Assembly: GCF_038502225.1 (NCBI RefSeq)
Contig: NW_027196893.1
Span: forward strand, 1-64,000
Direction of reading: 5' to 3'
Origin: Cherax quadricarinatus
Lineage: Eukaryota > Arthropoda > Malacostraca > Decapoda > Parastacidae
Length of the DNA stretch: 64,000 nt
Both the position numbers and the translations under genes were made by a program. Below the pieces are notes generated by a model. That model did no database searches, was not told where the DNA came from, and worked only from the letters and a program-made list of their open reading frames with translations. Of the stretch, positions 34,078-44,883 are shown piece after piece. Position 1 is the first letter of the stretch; every line of letters begins with the position of its first letter.

Positions 34078-35298
34078 TGTTGCAACCCCTGAATGGGTTA
34101 CAATGATTATGTATATATGTAATGTATATTATCTTTTCATTTAATTTTATATTGCTTATATTTGCGATAATAGCTAAATCGTAAATGTATGACTTTATAT
34201 TATTATTTGACTATTATATTGTTATTTAGCTTATGTTGTTAGGATGTATATAAAATGTGCTCAGTTAGGCTTGATTGTCAAACTACTATAATTATCGCTT
34301 GTCGCTCGTTATACTGCCGGCTTCTGAGCTGCAGTTGTCCACGTAGTTATCACGTGATCGAGGGGGGGTGTCCTCACCTCTTGTGAAGTTGTCAGTCTGC
34401 TGGAGACTCGCTTGGTGGTTGGACAGATTGTCTGTCTCATTATTCTTATTAGTTCTGTAGAACTTTGTTCTCAGAACATTGTATAGACTTAGTGATTTTC
34501 GACGTTGTACTGAGGTTGTGTGTCACATAGACACTCTGAACATCTCAGGTCCTTAGCTATAGCTTCTGACCTAATTTTGTACTGGTTCCTGTGTATTGCC
34601 ACAGTCACAGTTTTACCTATGCTGAACAAAGATTCAGTATTATGGGAGCTTTGTAACTTTTGTGGAGGATCTGCAGATGGTCCCTACTTAGTGTCGTTAT
34701 ATTATCTCCTTGTTCCTGATTCTGTGTCACAGTCGCTTGATATTGCATTGCTATTGGGCTTAGCATTCTTTGTTGTTCAAGTAGACTGTTCGGGTTGCCA
34801 GTCGGTCAAGAAGTTAGTTTATTTGAGGACTTTGTCAGTCACTTGTTTAAGTCTTATTCGAGTCTTGAGACATAGCTAACTACTTAAGAGCACTTACACG
34901 CATACACACTTACTTGTACATATTTGTAATATCTTATTAAATGTTAATGTACCTGACGGTACTTAAGAATTATAAATGTGATATGTGCTTTCAGCACAAT
35001 AATATTGAACTCGAGAGATTGATTTTATTTTGATTGCTGTAATTTAATTGACTTTGATAATATACCTCTAGACAATTTACTACTTAATAAATTTATTAAA
35101 TTTTAATTTCTCTAGTTAGTAGCCTACCAGTTGTAATCCTGAAGCACTATTGAATAATACAGAATTTTAATGGATAATTGGACAGGGATACTGACTACTT
35201 GTTACGAAAACCCAGTAACAGGCTGGATGCTAGAAGGGCAGTCCTTTCTAGTATTCACTGGAGATCTCTAAGCTTTTAGAATCGCGTTTTTTGTAACA
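34078..35298 (+). repeat. 5' LTR (1221 bp)
   Basis: TG..CA termini. It differs from the 3' LTR by scattered single substitutions and by having one copy of a block that is triplicated there. The low divergence implies a fairly recent insertion. A 119-codon ORF present in both LTRs is not supported as a gene. Confidence 0.88.
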
Positions 35299-35300
35299 AA

Positions 35301-35318
35301 TGGGGGCCTGTCCGGGAT
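35301..35318 (+). promoter_or_regulatory. Primer binding site, tRNA-Pro-like
   Basis: tgggggcctgtccgggat, two bases after the LTR end. It matches the complement of the 3' end of tRNA-Pro except for two adjacent positions. Confidence 0.7.
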
Positions 35319-35583
35319 GCTCTTGATCCAAGGTGTTGGAGAAGTTGTCCAGTTTGACATACTAGTACTTCTATGATCAAACACTTTGAGTACTTTCCTA
35401 ATCTGAAGACTTTGAGTTTAGTCTTGTACAACATACCAGGTGGATGTATGTACCTGACTGAGTCTCTTGATCCAAGGAGATGGAAATACTGTTTATGAGC
35501 TCTAGCTCTAAGACAACCAACACTAAAATTCCTATCAGGATTATAGTTTCCCATAATCACTCTCTCGTAGTACAATTATTTTC

Positions 35584-37131
35584 GTGATGTATGCCAAAGT
35601 GAAACAGTTAATTGATACTCTGACTTTGTCTGAGTTAAGTACATTAAAACTTCAGACGTGTTGGCAAGTAGCCAAATATCTCGGTGTGACGTATAACAGG
35701 AATTACACCGCAGAAACTGTCAGAGCATTAATTAAAGATATATTGTTTCCTGCTCGTACAGAGATGTCTGATTATGATTCAGATTCAGAAAGCCTAGTGT
35801 CACAATTAGGAAGTATGGCTCTATTTGAAGTTGAAGAAAGAGCAACTAGAGCAGAAGTGAGCCTAGTGTCTGAGCCAAGTGTAGCTCAGTTCTCGCTCGC
35901 TCCTTCCCTCACTGACACTATAGTACAGAGTGTAGCTGTTAGCTTGACTCAGCCTAGTACTAGTACAGTGTATACTACACCTGTATTTACTTATCCTAGA
36001 CCAGATCTAGACACTCTAGAGACGGCTGGACCAAGTGTCCGACCTAAGGACCGTCCAGACCATGTTAATTTCCCTACTCCTCCATTACCAACTGGTCCTA
36101 TCTCTCAGGAACAGTTTGAGAGGTTTGAACGCCTCCTTATGTTGCAGACTGCACAAATAGAGGCACAGAGGAGATTGAACGAAGAAGATTTCCAAAGAGA
36201 AAATGTTCGTCTGTTAAGACTACAGACTGATAGATCACAGGACACATTTAATGTGCAGAAAGCTGCATCCATGGTTCCTAAGTTTTTTGAAAGTGACTTA
36301 GACACATATTTTGATGTGTTTGAGAACCAGGCTCGTGCTATGAACTGGCCACGTAAGCACTGGGCAACATTGCTTCATACTGCGTTGACGGGAAGAGCTC
36401 AAACGTGTTCTGCCGCCTTACCATTTGCTAAGTACATTAGTTATGACGCTGTCAAACAAACTATTCTAGAGACATATAACTTGTTACCTGTAAGTTATCA
36501 AAGAGCATTTCGTACGTTACAACGACGACAAGATCAAACTTGTGTAGAGTTTGCTCGTGAGAAAAAAGTTGTATTTGAGAGATGGACTAGAGCTGCTAAG
36601 TGTAACAACTACGACAGCCTTGTTCAGTTGTTACTACACGAAGAGTTTAACAACTGTATGTCTGCTGACATACAAGAATATCTGATCGATCATACTACCT
36701 CAGATATTCTGGAAACTGCAGCATTAGCAGACAATTACGAAATTTCTCACACACTTGTACGTACTAAAACACTCAGAAACAAGGTAACTAAAAATTGTCC
36801 TAGAAGTTGGCAACCTAAATCAGCTGCTTATTGCCGGCCTGATGTACCTGCTACTATAACTTATCGTACCTTTACCAGGAAAACTAACAATCCTGAATCT
36901 GTCTCTGTGGCTAGACAGAAATCTGGTATCGAGAAGAAAGTTAAATGTACCTATTGTAACAGAAAAGGACATACTAGAGAGTATTGCTATAAGTTAGAAG
37001 GAGATACAAGAAACAGTCGTGCGGCTGGCGCCCCCACTCAAGTCGTATCCTCTTCAGAGCAACAAAGGCACCAAAATCCTAGCAATACCTCTGATCCTAC
37101 TGTTTTAGATAATGTTACTCAGGATAGATGA
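35584..37131 (+). CDS. LTR element gag
   Basis: 515 codons. A charged N-terminal region and a Ser/Thr/Pro-rich middle (about 90-170) precede a capsid-like helical stretch from about 205 (VPKFFESDLDTYFDVFENQA, then NWPRKHW, then Y...LPVSYQRAFRTL), as in gypsy gags. One CCHC zinc knuckle (CTYCNRKGHTREYC) lies at about 457-470. Its role would be particle assembly and RNA packaging. The frame ends in TGA at 37129-37131, followed directly by CTAG, and stays open beyond it, so pol is probably made by stop readthrough. Confidence 0.85.
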   Translation: MMYAKVKQLIDTLTLSELSTLKLQTCWQVAKYLGVTYNRNYTAETVRALIKDILFPARTEMSDYDSDSESLVSQLGSMALFEVEERATRAEVSLVSEPSVAQFSLAPSLTDTIVQSVAVSLTQPSTSTVYTTPVFTYPRPDLDTLETAGPSVRPKDRPDHVNFPTPPLPTGPISQEQFERFERLLMLQTAQIEAQRRLNEEDFQRENVRLLRLQTDRSQDTFNVQKAASMVPKFFESDLDTYFDVFENQARAMNWPRKHWATLLHTALTGRAQTCSAALPFAKYISYDAVKQTILETYNLLPVSYQRAFRTLQRRQDQTCVEFAREKKVVFERWTRAAKCNNYDSLVQLLLHEEFNNCMSADIQEYLIDHTTSDILETAALADNYEISHTLVRTKTLRNKVTKNCPRSWQPKSAAYCRPDVPATITYRTFTRKTNNPESVSVARQKSGIEKKVKCTYCNRKGHTREYCYKLEGDTRNSRAAGAPTQVVSSSEQQRHQNPSNTSDPTVLDNVTQDR

Positions 37132-38583
37132 CTAGCGTCAGAAAGTGTATCTGACGAAAAGATTCGTTCAGCGATGAGTCCTTACTTTTCGAGAGATAAA
37201 GTAGGATTTGACGAATCACATCTAACTGAGATAATTTCTTTCAGAGACACTGGCAGTTATCTCACGTTATTAAGAGAAGATGTACTGCCCATAACTGACG
37301 ATACCTATTGCAAGATAGATGTATTGTTAGAAGCCTATGGAGGGGCTGTTATAAAAGTGCCTCTGCACAAAGTTTATATTGAAACAAGCTATTATACTGG
37401 TTATATTTCAGTGGGTATATCCAGTGGTGTATTTCCCATCAGGTCAGTGGACTTGTTGATAGGGAACGATATCCTTCATGCTGGTATATGTAAAGAACCA
37501 CTTGTGATTGATAATAACACTGATGATAATTATGCCATTGAAGCTTGTAGAGAGAAACCTATTTTATTTCCTCTCAGCGCAATTACTAGAGCTATGTCAA
37601 AGATTCAACAACCATCCTTGTATCCTGTTGAGTTAGTGGATGACAATGATTTGGGGTTGAATATGTTGTTTAGTGACGCTCTGCGCCCAGGATCATTAAC
37701 ACTGACTCCCCCCGGTCATCAACCTAGTCAGGACACAACTGACGTTAAATTTCTAACTCATGATGATTTAATCAAGGATCAGTTTGTTGATCAGTCATTG
37801 GAAAGACTGAGAGATATAGCAGTTACTGAGAGTGAAGCAAAGGATCTCGATAATTGTTACTATTATAGTAACGGTGTACTGATGGAGAAAAATACATGTA
37901 AGTTGTCAGCTGATAGTGTTTCCACGACAGTCAAGCATCTCGCTGTGTTACCAGTTACATTTCGTGAACAAGCCATTGATTTTGCTCACAATAGTCCCAT
38001 AGGAGGACATTTGGGTGTCAAGAAGACACTCGGTAAACTGGCAAAACATTTTACTTGGCCAAAGATGAAGGAAACAGTAACTGATCATGTGCGACGTTGC
38101 CACGTGTGTCAAGTGACAGGCAAGCCAGCACACACACCTCCACCTACACCTCTCACTATGTTCATTAGTACCAAAGTTCAGTTCATCTGGACTAGTGATT
38201 GTTCAGATTTGTTCAAAAGGTTGAAGCGCCTGCTTTCCTCTGCTCCAGTGTTGAGTCCTAATTTCAATCTTTCCATCTTTTTACATATAGATGCGAGTGG
38301 CTATGCAGTGGGTGCTGTGCTGCTCCAACAGTCAACATCCACTGATATTCTCCATCCTATATGTTACTATTCATCTAAGCTTAAACGACACCAGAAAAAT
38401 TATGCCACTATTGAGAAAGAGGCTCTAGCTCTTGTGGTGTCATTGGAACATTTTGACGTGTATTTGGGCACTTCCCCATTTAAAATTAACGTTTTTTCAG
38501 ACCACAATCCACTCACTTATATTAATACCATGAAAAGTAAAAATGCTAGGATCATGAGGTGGGCCCTCAGAATCCAACCTTAT
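37132..38583 (+). pseudogene. LTR element pol: protease, integrase zinc domain, RNase H; RT missing
   Basis: Same frame as gag, open from the TGA to the LINE junction. The order is: aspartic protease with FRDTGSYLTLL (DTG at about 37245) and LIGNDIL; an HHCC integrase zinc-binding domain (AHNSPIGGHLGVKKTL, HVRRCHVCQ, about 37984-38112); and then, after PPPTPL, a gypsy RT-connection/RNase H (FIWTSDCSDLFKRLKRLL, FLHIDASGYAVGAVLLQQ, YATIEKEALALV, FSDHNPL). No RT palm (no YxDD) and no integrase core are present. It ends in the poly-T of the inserted LINE. Non-functional, with an unusual order. Confidence 0.8.
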
Positions 38584-39446
38584 TATTTTTTTTTTTTTTT
38601 TTTTTTTTTTATATTTTTATTTAAAAGGACACAGTACAAGATATAAATAAATAAAAGAACACAATAATTAACCGTTTGCAAATCCAATGACCTACCATCA
38701 ACCCCATAGCATACCACAAGTGTTACATTCATATTGTATTAAAGGATATACCATCACCGAACAATGAAACGAACAGGATAACACCTGCTCAGAAAAAACA
38801 TCAACAAATTCTAAACCTACAAATCCTGCCTGTTATACAGTACAGTAAGACCCCCTTGCACAAAGTACACAGATGATATGATGCAGCATACGAAGGATAA
38901 AATTATACATTACAATAATTAAACAAAGGCTAACCTAACCCTACAATAAAATTGCAAAGACATACCACATAATACTTCCCGCAAATAGCAGGAAACTCTT
39001 AACATAATAAAGAGCGAGAGAGCTCCAGCACCGAACAAAAAAAAAAATTAGCAAAAACCAAAAACTCAAAATTTTATGTCTGTGTCCACATAAATCCCCC
39101 ACAACTCTGTACAATTAGACCCCTTGCACAAAGTGCACAATAAATATTATTTAACATACAAAAATTAAAATTATACAGAACATTAATTTAAACATTAGGC
39201 AAACCAAAGCCTACAATAAACATTACATTGGTACATATCACAATGAAACTCCCCACATAAACACTGGGCAGGAAACACCCTCAAGTAAAAGACATAACAT
39301 TATATACGCAAGTACAACCCATACAACTAACAAAATCCTAACATAAGGTATCAAAACTGTCTAGTTACAGGACATAAAAACCTTATCTCCCTATTTGAAA
39401 CACTAGTACATCATTGCTGATTTTTTTTTTTTTTTTTTTTTTTTTT
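38584..39446 (-). repeat. Two poly(A) tails and duplicated 3' UTR
   Basis: In plus orientation, T27 near 38584-38611 and T26 near 39421-39446 bracket 810 bp of A-rich non-coding DNA. A 17-base C run follows at about 39551-39567. Confidence 0.7.
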
Positions 39447-40177
39447 ATATATAAACAGTCTAAAAGATAATATATAACCAAATAATTAGCATATAATTAT
39501 AATTCTCATTGCCTAAAGACTCGCCGCACTTACTTCGTGCCGGCACATACTACCCCCCCCCCCCCCCTTTTCCCTATTATCAATGTTATTATACTGAGCG
39601 TTATCATGGGAATAAAAATTCCTCATGCACATACAGTAGTCATAATTAAAAATATTGACATACAAGTTCGTACATGTTCCATCCTTATTTTTTCCCCAAT
39701 AACACCATTGAACAAAACCAATTAACAATCTCACAGAAACCCCATTAAGGGCATCGCACAATAAAATTGTCCACTCCTAACCTAATACCTCACTATTCAT
39801 TATAATTCATATATCATTACATAACATGATTAGGTACATAGAAAAAGGTGTCATTATATGTGATTATAAAATTGACTAAGCCAAAGATCATGATTTCATA
39901 TATAAACATAGCAGAAAATTTTTCCCACAAAGCAACTGTGCAGGGTCACAGCACTTCACAAACATAAGTTATACAACGATCAAGTTAACTTGTGTGCTTA
40001 TCTTAACATCATTCTGCTCTAAACCCGAGATCCCAAGGTTTAGTCATCATGGTTTTTAAGGTTATCCTGTATGCAGTGAACATAACCATAGATTCCAAAT
40101 CCTCATTCATCTCCCTTCCACTCTATTCATAACCCTCCCACCATCCACACTACAAAGAAGCCTAAACCAACCCACCC

Positions 40178-43100
40178 TCATGTATCCCCCGGTAGGAGAC
40201 CAACCCTTTGCCCGCCCCCTGGGTTCATGAGGAGAAGGCCCCCCACAGTGAGATTCCGGTAACCCTCCGAAAAGCTAACTACCCACCTCCCACCATAGAC
40301 TTGCCTATTCCTACACATAGTTCTATAAAATCTCGCTGCTAACGCTTTTATCCTCAACTCTCCCCTAACCTCCCTCATCCCCCAAGATACATGTAAATAA
40401 TCCGTCATAACATACATTAAGGCTCTACCCACATCACCCGGCACCCCAGTTACATCCAACATTAAGGCCCGTAGGAATGGCCATTGCCCCCCCCCCAAAA
40501 GTCTGATAACTCTCACCATCCATAACCTCACCCCCTCCAAAGAGGGACAAAAATATACCGCATGAAAAGCCGTTTCGATGTCCCCACAATGCAAGCATGA
40601 GTCCTCTCTCACAAGACCCATTTTATATAACACATCCCTAGAGGCCAATATTCCCATCAGAAAACGATATACTAACTCTCGTACCCTCGCTGTTATTCTA
40701 AGCAAGCCAAACTTCCTCCATATGCTTATCCAGTCATATGTTGGATATACAGCAAGTCCCTGTAAGACACCCTTGCCTACCACAGCACCCACCATTCGTT
40801 TGACCTTTAACGTGGACACCTGTTTAACATGTAATAAAACCCTCAACATATCCTCACAATACCGCAAATCCCTTCCACACCACCATCTTCGTGCATCCTC
40901 CATTACCCTACCTACCCTGACTCCTCTGTTCCCCCCAGTCCGGATATATCTTTGTTTAATATATAAAGCCATTACTCTATGACCCAATGACATCAGGCCA
41001 AGACCCCCACGTCTCCCCTCCGTCATCACCACGTCCTTGCTCAACCATGCCCTCCCAAACCCCCACACATACCTTAGAACCTTCCTCTGGATTTCTGCAA
41101 TATCCTCTGCTCTTAAAGGGAACACCTCAGCCACTCCCCACACCTTACTGTAAACCAGAGAGTTGACCACTAAAACTCTCTGCTGTAATGTTACGTCCCT
41201 AGCCCTTAAGCCACCTAGCCTACCCAAAACCCTGCTCGTAACTAATTCCGAATTTATCTTCCTACTCTCCTGCACTTCCGCCATGTACCATATTCCACAA
41301 ACCTTAATTCTGTCCACTACTGACCATCCCAAACCCTCCCCCAAGCCCCCTCCCACCCAATCCCCCACCTCTAATAGTCTCGACTTCATTAAATTAACTC
41401 TCATACCCGTGGCGTCCCCAAAAATCTGAATGATTCCACCAACTTTCCTTAGATCTTCCTCATGCCTTACCAACACAGTAGTATCATCTACGTACACCAC
41501 AATCCCCCCCCGACCACCCCCCCTAATCCCATGTTCATTCATCACCTCATCCACCAGCCCATAAAATGGATTCTGTACGCAGGCAAACAATAACTGAGAG
41601 AGTGGACAGCCCTGCCTCAAACCTCTCTCCATCAGTACTGGGTCCCCCAACTTACCATTAACCTGTACCCTAATAACTGCTCCCTCATACAAGGTTTGCA
41701 CCCATCTCACCACCTTCTCCCCCAAACCCAACTGTTCCAAACAAACTTTTAAGAAATCCCTATTCACACAATCATACGCATTAGCCCAATCTAATCCAAG
41801 TATTCCCCCTCCGGTGCAGTCCTCAATAAAATCCCTTATGTGACTATGCCCGTCCCTCATACTTCTTCCCGGAATGCCAAACTGTCCCCCATGTACCACT
41901 GATCCTAGAACCTTCTTCAGTCTATTGCCCAGAATTTTAGCATAAATTTTATAATCTGCACACATTAAGGATATTGCTCTATAATCATTCAATACTTTCC
42001 CATCCTTCTTCTTCGGCACCAACACAACGATCCCTGTTTTCTGGGTCTTCCCCATCCTCCCACTGCTCCACATATGATTCAAGACTTCCACTAACCCATA
42101 CCTAATGCATTCCCAATAAACTCTATAAAAATCATTCGGTATTCCATCAATGCCCGGCGTCTTACCCTGACTCATCCCGTAAACCGCCTCCCCCACCTCC
42201 TCCTCACTAATACTACCCTCCAGCATTTCCCGTTCCTCTTGTCCCAATACAATAGTATTCTGCATAACCCCAAATACCTCCTCACTGACAACTTCCTTGT
42301 TCCTCCTCCATTTCTCCCTAAACCAATAATCAGCATAACCACTAATATCATCTGTATCAGTAAGACCTTGACCCACCACATATCCTCCCCCCCCATCAGC
42401 GACCACTAGATGCGCTATGGTAGTCACCATCTGCCTTTCCCTAAATTTTCTCAGGACATAACCTGATGGTCGATCACCCTTTAACACCTCCTCTAATCCT
42501 GCCCTAACTCTAATCGCATTAAACCTTTCATTATGCAATCCTTCAATCCTACTCCTTAAGCCATCCACCTCACCTCGCACATCTTCCCTTCCCCCCCCGT
42601 CGTAAACAGCATTCAGCTGTCCCTCCAGGTAGTTTTGCAAACCATATCTCCACCTTGCCTGTTCCTTTCCACGTATCCTAAAAAACTCTGCTATTGCTGT
42701 CTTTGCCCGCATCTCCCACCAGTCAAGCAAATCCATCCCACCATCCCTACCCTCCCAGCAATGTCTCCACCATTCCTCAAAGGATGAGCCTTCATCCCTC
42801 TCCTGCAGAAGCCTCACATTCAATTTCCAATACCCAGCATATATGCGTACTATACCATCCACCCGCAGATCAGCTATCACCGCCCTGTGATCCGAAAAAC
42901 CGACATCAAAAGCCCTCACTCTCTCCACACCAATCCCCTGCATCACATATATCCTATCTAACCTCGCCCCATAATTCCCACGAATGAACGTGTGCTCCAC
43001 CCCATACTCCCCCCTACCCACCACATCTACAACTCCTACATCCCTTAACACATCCCTTAGCGCACCTAAAACACATCCTGCCCCCCTCGGCGTCACATCA

Positions 43101-43456
43101 CCATACCTAATCACACAGTTCCAGTCACCTCCAAGTACAGTTATAGAAGGTAAACCTCGCAAATAATACATCAAAACATCACGTACAAAATCAACTTTGA
43201 CTCTAACATTGTTACATGCCGGCATATATACACCAATGAAACATACTCTCCTCACCCCCCAGTGCCCATCTACCCTTACAACCCTCCCCCCTCCCCCCTC
43301 CTCCCAACCCATGACACGCAATGGGCTGGTCTCCTTTACAGCTACTGCTACCCCTCCTTTTAATTGCAAAGCATTACTGACAAACATTTTATAACCCCTC
43401 AAACTCAATTCACTCCCTAACCTATGGTTATGCTCCTGCAAAAAACATACATCCAC
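40178..43456 (-). CDS. L1/Tx1-like ORF2: endonuclease, reverse transcriptase, C-terminal zinc motif
   Basis: 1092 codons from the first ATG. The endonuclease has FLQEHNHR, GGDWNCV and SDHRAVIAD. The RT has SQGKTPGIDGIPNDFYR, LVPKKKDGKVLNDYRAISL, GLDWANAYDCVNRDFL, RGLRQGCPLSQLLF and YVDDTTVLV. A C-terminal CLHCGDIETAFHAVYFC (CCHC) is typical of L1-group ORF2. The frame is also open upstream of this ATG for about 33 codons and encodes TINVNGLKSEVKRVW, the first endonuclease motif. So the true start is upstream of the ATG and has no AUG of its own (stop TAA at 43561-43559). No inactivating lesion seen. Confidence 0.88.
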   Translation of the reverse strand: MDVCFLQEHNHRLGSELSLRGYKMFVSNALQLKGGVAVAVKETSPLRVMGWEEGGGGRVVRVDGHWGVRRVCFIGVYMPACNNVRVKVDFVRDVLMYYLRGLPSITVLGGDWNCVIRYGDVTPRGAGCVLGALRDVLRDVGVVDVVGRGEYGVEHTFIRGNYGARLDRIYVMQGIGVERVRAFDVGFSDHRAVIADLRVDGIVRIYAGYWKLNVRLLQERDEGSSFEEWWRHCWEGRDGGMDLLDWWEMRAKTAIAEFFRIRGKEQARWRYGLQNYLEGQLNAVYDGGGREDVRGEVDGLRSRIEGLHNERFNAIRVRAGLEEVLKGDRPSGYVLRKFRERQMVTTIAHLVVADGGGGYVVGQGLTDTDDISGYADYWFREKWRRNKEVVSEEVFGVMQNTIVLGQEEREMLEGSISEEEVGEAVYGMSQGKTPGIDGIPNDFYRVYWECIRYGLVEVLNHMWSSGRMGKTQKTGIVVLVPKKKDGKVLNDYRAISLMCADYKIYAKILGNRLKKVLGSVVHGGQFGIPGRSMRDGHSHIRDFIEDCTGGGILGLDWANAYDCVNRDFLKVCLEQLGLGEKVVRWVQTLYEGAVIRVQVNGKLGDPVLMERGLRQGCPLSQLLFACVQNPFYGLVDEVMNEHGIRGGGRGGIVVYVDDTTVLVRHEEDLRKVGGIIQIFGDATGMRVNLMKSRLLEVGDWVGGGLGEGLGWSVVDRIKVCGIWYMAEVQESRKINSELVTSRVLGRLGGLRARDVTLQQRVLVVNSLVYSKVWGVAEVFPLRAEDIAEIQRKVLRYVWGFGRAWLSKDVVMTEGRRGGLGLMSLGHRVMALYIKQRYIRTGGNRGVRVGRVMEDARRWWCGRDLRYCEDMLRVLLHVKQVSTLKVKRMVGAVVGKGVLQGLAVYPTYDWISIWRKFGLLRITARVRELVYRFLMGILASRDVLYKMGLVREDSCLHCGDIETAFHAVYFCPSLEGVRLWMVRVIRLLGGGQWPFLRALMLDVTGVPGDVGRALMYVMTDYLHVSWGMREVRGELRIKALAARFYRTMCRNRQVYGGRWVVSFSEGYRNLTVGGLLLMNPGGGQRVGLLPGDT

Positions 43457-43583
43457 ATCAAACCTTCGTAAAAACCACTCTAACCAAACCCTTTTTACCT
43501 CAGATTTAAGCCCATTGACATTTATTGTGACACACTTGAATTTGCCAGAAGAGGGGGTTTACCCCTATGCCGCTGTATCTTAC

Positions 43584-44795
43584 TCACTTCACCTTTCTCA
43601 GTACCTGTACCATTTTTATCCTTTTTTCTAACCTGTCCACCAGCCCCTCCTTGCCCCCCCCACTGATCTTCCCCGGTACACCCCCTCCCCTGCTTGCCTT
43701 TTCCCCTACCACTACCCATGACTTCTTCCCGGGTCTCTGCCCAGGTGTTAAAACCTCATCTAGGTCAAAAGCACCCGCAGTTCTTTTTCGTGAGCTCTCA
43801 CTCACACACAAATCTACGTCCTGCACGTCCTCCTGATGGACTTCCACCACCACTTCCATGTCCTCTCTGTCATTCCTCGGACCCTTCACCTGTCCCTGCT
43901 GCTCAACCATCAGCTGCATCTCACTTGACTTCTCAGGACCATCCTCCCCGGCCACCTTCTCTTCGAAAAACTCCTGCAGAACCGCTTCCAGCAGCTTCTC
44001 CTGGGTAGACTCTTCCACGTCCACCCGTCCCTCAGGCGATGGGGGCCCCTCCCCTGTCACCTCCGGGAGGGTAACACAGGTACCGACCGTCGATACTTCC
44101 CGTTCTACTTCTTCGCTCCATCTACCACTCGTCACTGCTTCCTCCTCTCGCAACTCAGGCATCAACTCACATGGTCTCTGCTCCACTGCCAACGTACCAG
44201 GAGCCCTGGTAGGCTGCTTTCTAGGACACTGTGCTGCCATATGTTCATATGAGCTACAGAGTCGACAGGTCTTTCTCTGGCCGGCATAGTGTACAAAGAC
44301 TTGCGTCCTGGACTCCACCAGCATGACATAGGACGGTATAGGCCTAGCCAACGTCATTTTGAGGGTATAAGAACCCTCAGGTCTTCCCTTATATGGCCCC
44401 TCTGTCCATACTCCCATCGTTGCCGAATGGACTTTTCCGTAGTTATGGAATACCTCCTGTATACTATACGCCGTCGCCTCGAAAGGGACATTTCTCACCT
44501 TCACCCATGTGTAGTACCTGGATACGTCATGCAGAACAACCTCCACTGCCGAGTTCACTGTCACCTTCCTCTCCTGGTACTCGTCAACAAGTCTGTCGTA
44601 GACGCCGGTATGATTCAGTTTCAGGAAAACTCTGTTCATCCCATTTAAGGCAACACCATAAACTTCCTCGTTGGGGACACCATAGGCGTCCCTGATGATA
44701 GCAGGCAGCAATGTATGCATCGTAGTTCCAGTAAGTGTGCCACGTATCAGCTGTATACAAACAGTGTTAATCCTCTGTCCCACTCGGTACGCCAT
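43584..44795 (-). CDS. L1/Tx1-like ORF1: RRM-like and CCHC RNA-binding protein
   Basis: 403 codons, ATG shortly after the 5' end. Residues about 80-180 look like an RRM fold (TWVKVRNVPFEATAYSIQEV, YGKVHSATMG, SYTLKMTLARPIPSYV). A zinc knuckle CRLCSSYEHMAAQCPRK follows (C-x2-C-x4-H-x4-C), then an acidic low-complexity C-terminus with a basic end. The protein would coat element RNA. TGA at 43586-43584 lies 127 nt before the first ORF2 ATG, in another frame. Confidence 0.85.
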   Translation of the reverse strand: MAYRVGQRINTVCIQLIRGTLTGTTMHTLLPAIIRDAYGVPNEEVYGVALNGMNRVFLKLNHTGVYDRLVDEYQERKVTVNSAVEVVLHDVSRYYTWVKVRNVPFEATAYSIQEVFHNYGKVHSATMGVWTEGPYKGRPEGSYTLKMTLARPIPSYVMLVESRTQVFVHYAGQRKTCRLCSSYEHMAAQCPRKQPTRAPGTLAVEQRPCELMPELREEEAVTSGRWSEEVEREVSTVGTCVTLPEVTGEGPPSPEGRVDVEESTQEKLLEAVLQEFFEEKVAGEDGPEKSSEMQLMVEQQGQVKGPRNDREDMEVVVEVHQEDVQDVDLCVSESSRKRTAGAFDLDEVLTPGQRPGKKSWVVVGEKASRGGGVPGKISGGGKEGLVDRLEKRIKMVQVLRKVK

Positions 44796-44883
44796 TTTGT
44801 CTTCTAGTTGCTAAAGGTCACCACCAGAGGGCAGGTGTAGCTACTAGGCGTGCGTCCTCTCTCCCCGGAGGTCGAGAGACGAA

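Larger units (their letters stand above)
38584..44883 (-). mobile_element. L1/Tx1-like LINE, full length, both ORFs open
   Basis: Read on the minus strand: a short 5' UTR (44883-44796), ORF1 (44795-43584), a 127-bp spacer, ORF2 (43456-40178) and a long 3' UTR with T-runs (poly-A) at 39421-39446 and 38584-38611. The second run may belong to a separate 5'-truncated insertion (39420-38612), which itself contains a diverged duplicated segment (ccccttgcacaaagt at 38847 and 39119). Inserted in the LTR retrotransposon. Confidence 0.85.

Noticed and set aside
34520..34879. 119-codon ORF with two hydrophobic stretches in the 5' LTR, repeated at 45424-45783 in the 3' LTR
   Set aside because: It is present in both LTRs only because LTRs are duplicates, and no family was recognised. 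LTR ORFs of this size arise by chance.
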